From the IMG/VR virus record IMGVR_UViG_3300024308_000024, positions 1 to 64,000 of that record: 64,000 nt of DNA. One strand, written 5' to 3'. The DNA is from a virus. The position numbers and the translations under genes were made by a program. A model generated the notes under the pieces. The model saw nothing but the letters and a program-made list of their open reading frames with translations, was not told where the DNA came from and ran no database searches. Positions 8,089 through 16,470 of the stretch are shown in pieces (within the stretch, counting starts at the first letter, position 1; every line of letters begins with the position of its first letter).

Positions 8089-8115
8089 GTGAATGAGGTA
8101 CCACTACCTATTCAC
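8089..8115 (+). promoter_or_regulatory. 5'-leader hairpin, copy 2
   Basis: GTGAAT pairs with ATTCAC across a GAGGTACCACTACCT loop region with inner GG/CC. Same position relative to the promoter motif as copies 1 and 3. Confidence 0.6.
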
Positions 8116-8175
8116 GAACCCAATATCACAATTGCGAAACGATTTGAAAGCTTTAAAAGCTTAAGGAGTATATCC

Positions 8176-8577
8176 ATGGATTCCAAAGACGGTTCATACG
8201 TACGTCTAGTGGAGTTACTGAACACAATGGCTGTTTACGTGAAACACACGACCGCTGGTCTGCGTTTCCGTAAACGCTCGCGTTACGTACTTCGCGAAAC
8301 GACGTTCGCTCAAGCAGACGACGTTTACTTAGTTTTACTACCTACTAACCCACCGGAAGGTACGGAGACAACAGTAGTTACTGTGAAGCAATTACAGATG
8401 GCATGGTTGTTAGCGGACGATGCGTTAAAAGGTACTCCGTACTTAGAAAACGCATTAAACGCAGAGCGCTGTGAGTGGACGACCGACGTCGTTGATTTTG
8501 ACGGTATGTCGGTGTACTGTTTTGTATTTACCTCAGGCGACGGTACTCCGCTGTACTGGCCTGTCACCCCCGTTTAA
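8176..8577 (+). CDS. hypothetical protein, 133 aa
   Basis: Start taken at the ATG at 8176 because AAGGAG lies 9 bases upstream; an in-frame ATG at 8083 overlaps the promoter motif. Small soluble-looking protein with a basic segment near residue 30 (FRKRSRY). No recognised domain. First gene of the unit under promoter motif B. Confidence 0.75.
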   Translation: MDSKDGSYVRLVELLNTMAVYVKHTTAGLRFRKRSRYVLRETTFAQADDVYLVLLPTNPPEGTETTVVTVKQLQMAWLLADDALKGTPYLENALNAERCEWTTDVVDFDGMSVYCFVFTSGDGTPLYWPVTPV

Positions 8578-8606
8578 ACGTTCTCACGATCGCAAGGAAA
8601 TTAGAA

Positions 8607-8948
8607 ATGTTAAAAGTGATAGTTACACACCCAGACCTTACGTTAGCGCAACACAGTGCATTACGTGAGCTTTTAGAGGACGCTGGTTTTAAGGTCTCTC
8701 AAGTTAACGATGGTTTAAAGTTAAAGTGGTCTGAGGGATACGGCACGCACGTGATCCTCGTCAACACACCGGAGAACATCAAACCAATGTCTCGTATGGA
8801 AGCCGACTCGTACTGCTCTGTATCGGTAGGGGGTTTCTCTGGAGCTTTAGTTTTCGCGATGGAGAAAACCGCAGTCGGTCTTAGCAAAGGAGAGATCCTT
8901 ACGGCTAAGGAGTTTGTTGCACGTCACACAGTCGAGGTGGTTGCATGA
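8607..8948 (+). CDS. hypothetical protein, 113 aa
   Basis: AAGGAA upstream of ATG. The product begins MLKVIVTHPDL and has an alpha/beta pattern with a central hydrophobic strand region. No recognised domain. The stop overlaps the next start (ATGA), so the two are coupled. Confidence 0.75.
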   Translation: MLKVIVTHPDLTLAQHSALRELLEDAGFKVSQVNDGLKLKWSEGYGTHVILVNTPENIKPMSRMEADSYCSVSVGGFSGALVFAMEKTAVGLSKGEILTAKEFVARHTVEVVA

Positions 8949-9418
8949 AAGACGTTATTATTCCGGTAGGAGGTTTCCGTCGCGGAGAACTTCCGATCAT
9001 CGCAGCTTTAACCCATTCCAAGCGTTCAGTTTTTAATCAGGAGTCTACTATGACTAACACTATTTCCTTGTTGTTCACGTTAAAACCGGTTTCTACCCAC
9101 AGCGCTTTACAATTCACTGTGGACGTAGATCAGAAAGCGTACCTACATAACCCGCAGGAAACGCTGAACAAAGCGTTTAGTGACTTAGACGCTCAGTTGA
9201 CTGAGACAGCGAACAGTTTAATCCCTGGCTCGTTTGATCGCTTACAGCAGTTGGTGAAACTGTATCAACCGTATCTGTCGACGGGGATCGATCAGTTAAT
9301 CACGCTGATCGAAGAAGGCGCGGATTACACGGGTTTTAGTTACCGTCCAAACGTCGGACACGATGCGGTGAAGTACGGTTACACGCTGTGCGTATCCATC
9401 GCTGGTTACCAAGCTTAA
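8945..9418 (+). CDS. hypothetical protein, 157 aa (or 122 aa)
   Basis: Two starts are credible. The ATG at 8945 overlaps the previous stop and has GAGGTGG before it; the ATG at 9050 has an excellent AGGAG and would give 122 residues beginning MTNTISLLFTLK. The later part is helical and acidic. No recognised domain. Followed by a strong terminator. Confidence 0.7.
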   Translation: MKDVIIPVGGFRRGELPIIAALTHSKRSVFNQESTMTNTISLLFTLKPVSTHSALQFTVDVDQKAYLHNPQETLNKAFSDLDAQLTETANSLIPGSFDRLQQLVKLYQPYLSTGIDQLITLIEEGADYTGFSYRPNVGHDAVKYGYTLCVSIAGYQA

Positions 9419-9427
9419 GAAAACACA

Positions 9428-9453
9428 GGGAGCTTCGGCTCCCTTTTCTTTTT
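9428..9453 (+). terminator. rho-independent terminator
   Basis: GGGAGC-TTCG-GCTCCC followed by a T-rich tract. Confidence 0.85.
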
Positions 9454-9479
9454 GTTTCTTTTTAATGGAGTCATTAACG

Positions 9480-9779
9480 ATGGCTAAAACTGCAACTGAA
9501 GTACCTCAGTCAGATTTTCGTGAAACGGATACACAGACCGCTGAGTTAAGGCAAAACATCCGTAGAATACAAAACGCTTTGTCAGCAGAAACGACTGAAG
9601 GGCCGTGGGAGCCAGACGTTTTTAGCGGGAATGTATATCTAACCAATAATGAATCCGTCGATGTCGCTTACGATCTTCGATTAGAAGATGCGGAATACAT
9701 TGCCTCAGTAAACCCAGTGGTGGTAACTACTTTATTAAACGAGCTGAAAAAGCTACGTCCTGAACTTTTCGTGGAGTAA
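9480..9779 (+). CDS. Ead/Ea22-like protein, 99 aa
   Basis: Start set at 9480 because GGAG is 10 bases upstream; an ATG at 9465 has no ribosome site. The pattern of a GPWEPDVF segment, then DLRLEDAEYIASVNP and VVTTLLNELKKL resembles the Ead/Ea22-like small phage proteins, which typically carry GPW and 'DAEFIAAANP..V..LL'. The function of that family is unknown; members occur in accessory regions of many phages. Similarity is by eye. Confidence 0.6.
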   Translation: MAKTATEVPQSDFRETDTQTAELRQNIRRIQNALSAETTEGPWEPDVFSGNVYLTNNESVDVAYDLRLEDAEYIASVNPVVVTTLLNELKKLRPELFVE

Positions 9780-9785
9780 TACACC

Positions 9786-10517
9786 ATGTCAAATTTAAAG
9801 AAAGGAATGGCCTACGCCATAATCGCTACTGTCCCAGAGGTTTTAGCGGACTTACTAATTACGAAAGACCTCTTTTGGGAATACCGTTTTATCGCAGAAG
9901 GGACGGAAGGGCTATCCGATCCTTTCCGTGTGAAGTTTATGGTACGTAAAGGTGATGTTTGTATTTTACCCCTCGTCACAACACCCACATGCGTAAGTGT
10001 TTGTTTTATACACCCAGACGAAAAACCCGACGAAGCTTTAGTCCGTGAGGGACTGCAGTGGTTGAAAGATTACTTTGATTGTCAATACAACCCGTATTAC
10101 GTCAGGCCGACGCCAACGGTTGAAACCGCTGTTATCTCCGAAGAAAACTTTAGCGAACACACCAAACAACGCTTAAAGCAGTTTGATGACATTTGCGAGT
10201 TTTTAAATACACGTGGACACGTACCAGACTCGGAATCGTTAAGCGAATACCGTAAGCTGGTCTGTGCTGGTTACGTGATGTTTTTGAGAGGACGGCAGTT
10301 AGCGTTCAAGCGTAGTGTAGACTCGGACGAAGAGTCGCTGTATTTCTTCAACTACGGTAATTTGTCCAACGATGAAATCTTCGGGGTGTTAGCGCAGACG
10401 TACGTCAACGTCGACGAAGTGGATATAACACGGCCGGGGGAACTAATTGCGGCGGGACAACCGCAAATCGATTACACCCCCAGAGCGGACTTAGGTCCAG
10501 CGTATCGAATCAAATAA
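9786..10517 (+). CDS. hypothetical protein, 243 aa
   Basis: Starts 6 bases after the upstream stop with GGAG inside that gene's end. Mixed alpha/beta, with several Cys (about residues 58-72 and 92) but no clear metal motif. No recognised domain. Part of a run of closely spaced unknown genes from 9.5 to 13.9 kb. Confidence 0.75.
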   Translation: MSNLKKGMAYAIIATVPEVLADLLITKDLFWEYRFIAEGTEGLSDPFRVKFMVRKGDVCILPLVTTPTCVSVCFIHPDEKPDEALVREGLQWLKDYFDCQYNPYYVRPTPTVETAVISEENFSEHTKQRLKQFDDICEFLNTRGHVPDSESLSEYRKLVCAGYVMFLRGRQLAFKRSVDSDEESLYFFNYGNLSNDEIFGVLAQTYVNVDEVDITRPGELIAAGQPQIDYTPRADLGPAYRIK

Positions 10518-10528
10518 GGAGTTTTAAA

Positions 10529-11131
10529 ATGCCGATCAACAAACCGATGTATCGAGTTATTGCAGACATTCGAAACCAACACCTCGTAACAATGATGGAG
10601 GAAGCGTTATGCGCTACCGGACGTGTGATCGTCGATTACGGTAATTCCGCCACACTACGTGTGACACTCGACCCTTCGTTTCCTGCGGGTATCACGCCAG
10701 TACTCGCTCACGAACACATCGAGTATGTGATAAACCAAGCTGAAATACCGTCTGGTGAAAGGGTGGGTAACTTACGTCTCTGGTGCGGTATCATAGCCGC
10801 GGACTACGTGGCGCGTATGGACCTGAAATACGATCTGACTAACGCCAAAAAACCTTTATGGGTGACATTTTCGATAGCGCAAGCCGGTGAGTCGCCTACC
10901 GATGTGTGTAGTTACGACTTAAACGCTCCAGATTTGACGGAACTCGTTCTTTGGTTGCGGAAGTATCTACCAGAAAGGAACTACAATGCTGAATTGTTCC
11001 AGAAATGGATTAACCTGGTGCGTTCTGATATGGGGAAAAACTCTGGGTGTGTATATTCTTTTGGTGCTGCTCAACCGCAGATACAAGTCAGACCTGTCGG
11101 TTTTGGTACAATTAACCATCCGGTTAGTTAA
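10529..11131 (+). CDS. hypothetical protein, 200 aa, paralogous domain with next gene
   Basis: Leader AAGGAGTTTTAAA-ATG, a ribosome-site cassette repeated before the genes at 15562 and 16016. The C-terminal half (about residues 107-180: PLWVTFSIAQAG ... FQKWINLVRS ... YSFG) clearly resembles residues 100-178 of the next gene (PFWVELSVAWFG ... FQKWLSEAAV ... YSFD). This indicates tandem duplication of a domain of unknown function. Confidence 0.78.
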   Translation: MPINKPMYRVIADIRNQHLVTMMEEALCATGRVIVDYGNSATLRVTLDPSFPAGITPVLAHEHIEYVINQAEIPSGERVGNLRLWCGIIAADYVARMDLKYDLTNAKKPLWVTFSIAQAGESPTDVCSYDLNAPDLTELVLWLRKYLPERNYNAELFQKWINLVRSDMGKNSGCVYSFGAAQPQIQVRPVGFGTINHPVS

Positions 11132-11150
11132 CAAAGAGGATTAATGAAAG

Positions 11151-12077
11151 ATGGCTATTGAAGAAATCTTAGCGCTTGCTAAAGCGTCGTTCGGTTTAGT
11201 AATACCCGATACTCTGAAAAACAACCAGACCTTCTTTGCGTTCGATTTAAACGAAGATGCGTTGCTGCGGGTCGATGTAGTAGATGAGGCTACCAAAACA
11301 ATCATATTTAGTAGTTATGATGGTACTGTATACGAAATGGGTGCTGAAGAGCTGGTGGAGTTTCCTGAATTGGCTACTCAGTGGCGGATGTTAGTGCCTA
11401 CGGTCGTACCTGAAAAGAAACCAGTGGTGGATACCACCCAACCTTTTTGGGTAGAACTCTCCGTTGCGTGGTTTGGTAAAAACCCGCTAGACATCCGTCA
11501 CGTTGATCTAAATCAGTTAGACGCGGAAGCTGTGGGGAGTTGGCTGTCGGAACTACCGGACGGTGAGTTAGGTAACATCGATGCGTTTCAGAAGTGGTTA
11601 AGTGAAGCCGCAGTGCGTTTAAACGAAGGACATGTATTGTTGTACTCGTTTGATCGGGAGTTGGAAATCACTTTGAAAGCAGCGCCTTGGTATTCAGAAG
11701 AAGACCAGGGGGTTTACGTACACGTTTTACGGGATTTACAGGTGAGATATGTTGTTCATCTAAACAACCCTACTGAGTTACTGACACTAAAGCACAACCC
11801 TCTTTTCTTACAAAAAGATGGGGAAGCGATCCTGGCTGCGATTGAATACCCCTCAACATTAGAACACACCGAATGTGTCATGGATGTGGGAGAACGATTA
11901 GGGTATCTAGCAGCTGCGTTGTACAGCAACACAAAACATCCTAATCGCCCCACGGTGTCGTTTGCTGAAAAAGGACAACTATTAAACCACGCGAGCGGTT
12001 TAGGTTTTCTGCTTTCGAAACAGCAACTGGACGTTGGTACGGTAGTAGATAAACAACACTACGGGGAGATTTACTGA
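11151..12077 (+). CDS. hypothetical protein, 308 aa, paralogous domain with previous gene
   Basis: AGAGGA upstream; an ATG at 11142 is out of frame. An N-terminal beta-rich part (residues 1-95) is followed by the FQKW-type domain shared with the upstream gene and a C-terminal extension. No recognised family. The stop overlaps the next start (TGATG). Confidence 0.78.
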   Translation: MAIEEILALAKASFGLVIPDTLKNNQTFFAFDLNEDALLRVDVVDEATKTIIFSSYDGTVYEMGAEELVEFPELATQWRMLVPTVVPEKKPVVDTTQPFWVELSVAWFGKNPLDIRHVDLNQLDAEAVGSWLSELPDGELGNIDAFQKWLSEAAVRLNEGHVLLYSFDRELEITLKAAPWYSEEDQGVYVHVLRDLQVRYVVHLNNPTELLTLKHNPLFLQKDGEAILAAIEYPSTLEHTECVMDVGERLGYLAAALYSNTKHPNRPTVSFAEKGQLLNHASGLGFLLSKQQLDVGTVVDKQHYGEIY

Positions 12078-12784
12078 TGAAAATTTTAATTGTTGGAAAC
12101 GTAGGGTTCGTAGGTCGTTTAGACTTACTCCGCCCTACAGAGAATCGTCCGGTACAACGACTGCAGTTCTCAAGGACGGGAGACGTCCTCGCGCGGTTCA
12201 AACAAGAGTACCTTCAGCCTGTTCCTGAAACTCTGGAGGCGGTAGTGGGCTACTGTTGGCGGGATACAACGGAAGGGTTAGAAGACTTGATTGCTGTAAG
12301 TGATCGAGTCATTCTAATCGACCCCGTAGAGAACATCGGTGAGTCGAAAGTGGTACATGGAGATATTCCTTCGTGCATTTCTTATTTAGACGTATTGATG
12401 GAAGATCTCGAAACACCAATACCGACCATCGCTTTGGTGTTTCAGTACGAACACCATACGTCCGATCGGATTTACCTAGCACGTTTAGATGACGTCAGTA
12501 TACAAGCTGCTATGAGTAACCCATCGACAGCAGGTGGTACGTTAGGGGATGTGTTAAAGGAGTTAGGGCACAAACCCTACACGCTGATCAACGGTGTTGC
12601 GCGTATGCTGAAAATAGCAACGGACACGGGAGTAAGGATGTCTGACGTTACGGTGATTGCAAAAACACCACTTGACTTAGACAACCCTCCTGTAGCAGTA
12701 ACGCTGAAAGTCAGTTATGCGACGTGGGCGCAGAAACGTCCTAAAAACAAAATGTGGGCTATAACGCCCGAAGATTGGGAGTAA
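12077..12784 (+). CDS. hypothetical protein, 235 aa
   Basis: Begins MKILIVGNVGFVGRLDLL, a beta-strand and glycine-rich start that resembles a nucleotide-binding edge, but no full Rossmann or P-loop motif follows. The later part has 'GGTLGDVLKELGHKP'. Translationally coupled to the upstream gene (TGATG). Function unknown. Confidence 0.75.
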   Translation: MKILIVGNVGFVGRLDLLRPTENRPVQRLQFSRTGDVLARFKQEYLQPVPETLEAVVGYCWRDTTEGLEDLIAVSDRVILIDPVENIGESKVVHGDIPSCISYLDVLMEDLETPIPTIALVFQYEHHTSDRIYLARLDDVSIQAAMSNPSTAGGTLGDVLKELGHKPYTLINGVARMLKIATDTGVRMSDVTVIAKTPLDLDNPPVAVTLKVSYATWAQKRPKNKMWAITPEDWE

Positions 12785-12789
12785 AGTAA

Positions 12790-13455
12790 ATGACCACCAT
12801 AGTACAACGGGACTTAGTCCCACAAGACTACCAAGAAATGTTAAAGACGGAAACACACCACAACCACCCGATTGTATTGGTAGATGGTGTGTTGCGTTGG
12901 CAGGCCGATCCGTTCATTTGTGAGTTATACGAAGCTATCGGTTTGAATGAAATTGTACATCAGTTTTATAAAAACGGATTGAATAAAAACTCAGAAGTAT
13001 GGCGCGAGCTTTACAGGAAGATGGGCTACTCTTTAAATGGGTATTGGGAGGTTTTCTACTGGGAAGTGAATAACGAATCCGCCGGTGAATACAAACCACC
13101 TACGACTGTTCCAGATAAGCTCGAAACTCACTTACAAACATACCAACACGTTTGTAGTTTCCGTGCTGAGTATTTAGGTGATGCGTCAGATTTCATCGAA
13201 AAGTTCTTCCGAGCTTTGGAATTGTATTTAAACACAAACGGTGTCGTTGTGGAGTACTACATTCAACTACTACGGCATAAAGGGGAGCGGTGTCCAATTT
13301 CCGAACCCCTTGTGGAAGTACGTATGGATAAACCCATGTTACAAATCGTCGAAAACGTCTTACGTAGTTTAGACGATTCTCACGTGATGTTACAGACGTT
13401 ACGTCCTATACCTTGGACTGAGAACTCGTTTAAACGCGATCACACTAAGGAGTAA
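12790..13455 (+). CDS. hypothetical protein, 221 aa
   Basis: Starts with the leader GGAGTAAAGTAAATG, in which the upstream stop is embedded; the next gene uses the same leader. The product is rich in aromatic and acidic residues and soluble-looking. No recognised domain. Confidence 0.75.
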   Translation: MTTIVQRDLVPQDYQEMLKTETHHNHPIVLVDGVLRWQADPFICELYEAIGLNEIVHQFYKNGLNKNSEVWRELYRKMGYSLNGYWEVFYWEVNNESAGEYKPPTTVPDKLETHLQTYQHVCSFRAEYLGDASDFIEKFFRALELYLNTNGVVVEYYIQLLRHKGERCPISEPLVEVRMDKPMLQIVENVLRSLDDSHVMLQTLRPIPWTENSFKRDHTKE

Positions 13456-13460
13456 AGTAA

Positions 13461-13871
13461 ATGAATAAGAAATTAGTCGTGGTTTACCATCCGTGGAACG
13501 AAACTGTTCAGTATTACGGTACGATGGAGTTTCATTACGGTCTGGAACTGACGTCAGCGAAAATGGAAGCGATTCTCAAGCACTGGGATACGTCGACCAA
13601 CAAACGCTCCTTAGCCGCGCAGCTGGGCGTGCAGGGCGTGTCAGAATCGGAGCTGGAAGGGTTGTTGCGTTCTATGGACACCTCGGTGTTAGATTCCACC
13701 GACAAGTCATTAGTCTGTCTGAAGTACGACACACAAAGATATCACATCGAGATCTACGTGGGTCGCGCTAAAGAAGACATCCGCAAAGACTACCCTAACA
13801 GTTCGGTGGTGTTAGTGAACAATTGCGGTGCATCTACAGTAAGCGTGGTGTTAGAAAGACTACCTGACTGA
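13461..13871 (+). CDS. hypothetical protein, 136 aa
   Basis: Leader AAGGAGTAAAGTAAATG as in the gene before it. Alpha/beta character with a central segment (TSAKMEAILKHW) predicted helical. No recognised domain. Last gene of this run, followed by a hairpin terminator. Confidence 0.75.
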   Translation: MNKKLVVVYHPWNETVQYYGTMEFHYGLELTSAKMEAILKHWDTSTNKRSLAAQLGVQGVSESELEGLLRSMDTSVLDSTDKSLVCLKYDTQRYHIEIYVGRAKEDIRKDYPNSSVVLVNNCGASTVSVVLERLPD

Positions 13872-13878
13872 TACGACA

Positions 13879-13907
13879 TAGAGAGGGAGCTTCGTGCTCC
13901 CTCTATG
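13879..13907 (+). terminator. hairpin terminator
   Basis: ATAGAGAGGGAGC-TTCG-TGCTCCCTCTAT, followed by GCCTGT; no long T-run. Confidence 0.65.
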
Positions 13908-14064
13908 CCTGTAAATTACCACCCCTCACAAAACGCTCTGTAATGCGTTATAGGACGTTTTTCTTCAATTCCTTAGTGGTTTATACCCACCACCCTTAAA
14001 ACGTCTCAGGAATGGGTTTACGTACGTTTAAACGTACATCTGATCAATTAGAAGGATTCTAAAA
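13908..14064 (+). promoter_or_regulatory. intergenic region with 16-bp palindrome
   Basis: Holds a weak match to the promoter motif (GTTATAGGACGTTTTTC around 13950) and a perfect palindrome GTACGTTTAAACGTAC at 14022-14037 just before the next gene's ribosome site (AGAAGGATTC). The palindrome could be an operator or an RNA hairpin; neither is proven. Confidence 0.4.
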
Positions 14065-14658
14065 ATGTACTCAAAAGAATTTACCTACAGTAGGCTTACC
14101 TTAGTGGGAACGTCTACCTTATACAAACAAACGCGTGAAATTTATACACGCACCAGTAAGTTCCCGCACGAAGTGGAACAGATGGTGCGGTTTCTACAAC
14201 TAGCGAAGGACCTCCCTGCTGTAGAAAACTCACAGTCACTGGTTGTTTCAGCTGACCAACGGAAGATTGTCGTTCCGTGGGGCGATAAAACGCTCACCCA
14301 CGAGTGGTTGGGTCACCCTTTGAGATCAGAACTTTTCGAGTTCAGGTTCTATTACGCTGGTGCTTGCTTCTATACGTTTTACTCACGCACGGCGTCGTTT
14401 AACAGTACGACCATCGAACACGCCGTGACCTGTGCGTTAAGAGACCACCAGAAAGTAACACGACATTACTACGACATTCATGAAACGACCGTAAAGCTTT
14501 GTCGTTGTTTACATCAGGTTGGGATGTATTATCAGAAAGCCTCAAACCGACAGCCGGTGGAGTACATGGAGAGATCCAAGTGGGTCACTCACGGGAAATT
14601 ATCGGTGGAGTTACGCTGCGCTTACAGCGAGCCGACTCCTGTGGTCTGTCACGCGTAG
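14065..14658 (+). CDS. hypothetical protein, 197 aa
   Basis: AGAAGGATTC before ATG. Rich in Y, F, R and T. The middle part (FEFRFYYAGACFYTFYSR) is very aromatic, yet not a membrane segment. Scattered His/Cys near the C-terminus without a regular spacing. No recognised domain. Terminator directly follows. Confidence 0.72.
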   Translation: MYSKEFTYSRLTLVGTSTLYKQTREIYTRTSKFPHEVEQMVRFLQLAKDLPAVENSQSLVVSADQRKIVVPWGDKTLTHEWLGHPLRSELFEFRFYYAGACFYTFYSRTASFNSTTIEHAVTCALRDHQKVTRHYYDIHETTVKLCRCLHQVGMYYQKASNRQPVEYMERSKWVTHGKLSVELRCAYSEPTPVVCHA

Positions 14659-14690
14659 GGGTTTTCTCCCTACGCTTTCTTTTATTTTTG
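14653..14690 (+). terminator. rho-independent terminator overlapping gene end
   Basis: GCGTAGGG / CCCTACGC stem with GTTTTCT loop and T-rich tail; the stem starts within the last codons of the upstream gene. Confidence 0.75.
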
Positions 14691-14706
14691 TTATGGGAGT
14701 TACAAC

Positions 14707-15549
14707 ATGCCTCAAGTAAAACCAATCGACTCTCTACGCTGCGCCTTGATACGCCCTGAAGTAGAAAGACAACTCACTCTACTGAAAAGTAAGGGAGGGG
14801 AACACAAAGAGACGGTTCGTCAGTTAATTCTGGTTCACTACACGGCAGGTGTCGTAAAACCAGACGAGTACTTGCTAGAACAGTCGGTTCGTTTCAAAGA
14901 AACTTTCTCGTACCGTCTGGCGGTGCCTGCGGTGAAGCGGTTACTCTCACACAACGGTTATAAAGGTCGTCCCCGTTTTCATACAAGGATGCGTAAGGAA
15001 AACCATCCATTCTGGAGCTTCCCTTTCTCGTTGGACTTAGAGATCAACGCTGAACAATGGAAGTGGTTAGAAGAACACGGGTGGGAGTTTGAGCCTATAC
15101 TGGTTGAGAAAGAAACGACGTTGGATGTGCTCACGTACAAACAGCCGATGAATCGCGTTAAGCTGCTGAGCAGTTATGCGAAACTCATGCAAGGGAAAAC
15201 AAAGTGGGCGTTGCTTTGTGTTCATAAAGACTGTAACGTGACGCCTGAAGAGTTAAAAAGTAAGCTGGATTCTTCAGGGGCGAATTCTGTACTTTCACGT
15301 GAGTTGTTAGAGCATTGCGACGATTTACACCAACTGGTGGATTTCATCCGAACATTCCCTGAAGGTCGACCTATCGTTATTGTCGTTCAACCTGGCGTGT
15401 ACTTACCTGAACTCTTTGGGTTCATTACAGAAGCGTCTGGTTTGTACAATGGGGTTGTGACCAACTGGCGTAGTAAGAACAACCACCGGGGTGTTGTATC
15501 CACGCTCAACGAGTGGTTGGTTACTCACCATTTAACACCAACAAAATAA
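14707..15549 (+). CDS. hypothetical protein, 280 aa
   Basis: GGGAG before ATG. N-terminal half basic and helical; C-terminal part has a hydrophobic strand (GRPIVIVVQPGVYLPELFGF, about 225-244). No recognised domain. First of three genes joined by the AAGGAGTTTTAAA leader. Confidence 0.75.
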   Translation: MPQVKPIDSLRCALIRPEVERQLTLLKSKGGEHKETVRQLILVHYTAGVVKPDEYLLEQSVRFKETFSYRLAVPAVKRLLSHNGYKGRPRFHTRMRKENHPFWSFPFSLDLEINAEQWKWLEEHGWEFEPILVEKETTLDVLTYKQPMNRVKLLSSYAKLMQGKTKWALLCVHKDCNVTPEELKSKLDSSGANSVLSRELLEHCDDLHQLVDFIRTFPEGRPIVIVVQPGVYLPELFGFITEASGLYNGVVTNWRSKNNHRGVVSTLNEWLVTHHLTPTK

Positions 15550-15561
15550 AGGAGTTTTAAA

Positions 15562-16014
15562 ATGGTTCATTTAAGAAATATTCCAAAACGAGTTCACTCG
15601 TTTCTACAAGCTCTTGTAGTAAAATGGAATTCGTATAAACAAGAAAGGGCTGCGCGTAAGGCGTTAGAAAACGCGGTTGAAAACACCGCGTGGTGGATCA
15701 GACATCAGGGTTTTGATTCTCGTAACGCAGAACACAAAAATCTGCAAGGTTTACTGACCTACGAAGAAATCAGTCGTTACTCACATTCAAAAACGCTGCG
15801 TGTAGATAAGTATACGTTGTGTGTAACCACCATGATTCGTGGGACGTTAGTCGAGTTACACGCTGCCGCACCAGGCACGTCAGATGAAAGGCTTGTTGCG
15901 ATGTGGGCTGACTTAACGACTAAGCTCGGTTCTGTTGGCATCACAGCACACGACGTCACAGTGAACGACACTGAAGCGTTGGTCGATTTCTACGAAAGAG
16001 TAAAGGAGTTTTAA
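15562..16014 (+). CDS. hypothetical protein, 150 aa
   Basis: Leader AAGGAGTTTTAAA before ATG. N-terminal 35 residues are basic (RNIPKRVHSF ... KQERAARK), possibly nucleic-acid or membrane associated. No recognised domain. Two bases separate it from the next gene. Confidence 0.73.
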   Translation: MVHLRNIPKRVHSFLQALVVKWNSYKQERAARKALENAVENTAWWIRHQGFDSRNAEHKNLQGLLTYEEISRYSHSKTLRVDKYTLCVTTMIRGTLVELHAAAPGTSDERLVAMWADLTTKLGSVGITAHDVTVNDTEALVDFYERVKEF

Positions 16015-16015
16015 A

Positions 16016-16390
16016 ATGGCAATACACGTGTCGAAAGAAATGGCTGTATTTATGTTTGGCGTGGAGGTAGAGAAAATGATCGCTGACCTCTTCAAACGAG
16101 AAGGTCCCGGTCTTGTGATTCTCGAAGATCTTTACCAACAAGCCACGACGTTTATCGACGTCATGTGGCAGGATACAACCTCTACTCGCGCAGAAGACCG
16201 TTTTGAAGTGGGGGTGGCGACAGCCCACCCCCTGTTTCTTTCTGCGTTAAATTACGTAGGGTTTGTGACAGTAGGGAGAGAACGGTATAGTGATTGTCCG
16301 TATCTTGTTTGTGGGATCGACGCTAACTACGCTGCTTTGTTAGCGGAGTGTTTTGAACAACAAAAGAAAACCGTTTCGAATAAATTATAG
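16016..16390 (+). CDS. hypothetical protein, 124 aa
   Basis: The ribosome site lies in the 3' end of the upstream gene (AAGGAGTTTTAAA). Helical protein without recognised domain. Its last codons and stop overlap promoter motif C, so the next unit's promoter is embedded in this gene. Confidence 0.73.
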   Translation: MAIHVSKEMAVFMFGVEVEKMIADLFKREGPGLVILEDLYQQATTFIDVMWQDTTSTRAEDRFEVGVATAHPLFLSALNYVGFVTVGRERYSDCPYLVCGIDANYAALLAECFEQQKKTVSNKL

Positions 16391-16401
16391 ATACTTAATA
16401 T
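16373..16401 (+). promoter_or_regulatory. candidate phage promoter motif, copy C
   Basis: GTTTCGAATAAATTATAG then ATACTTAATATC. The TAG in TTATAG is the stop codon of the upstream gene. Nearly identical to copy A over the first 20 bases. Confidence 0.65.
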
Positions 16402-16405
16402 CACG

Positions 16406-16432
16406 GTGAATGAGGTACTACTACCCATTCAC
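16406..16432 (+). promoter_or_regulatory. 5'-leader hairpin, copy 3
   Basis: GTGAATG / CATTCAC with inner GG/CC, same place as copies 1 and 2. Confidence 0.6.
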
Positions 16433-16470
16433 GAATCCCATTTTCCCATTAGCTAAAAAGGTAATACGCC

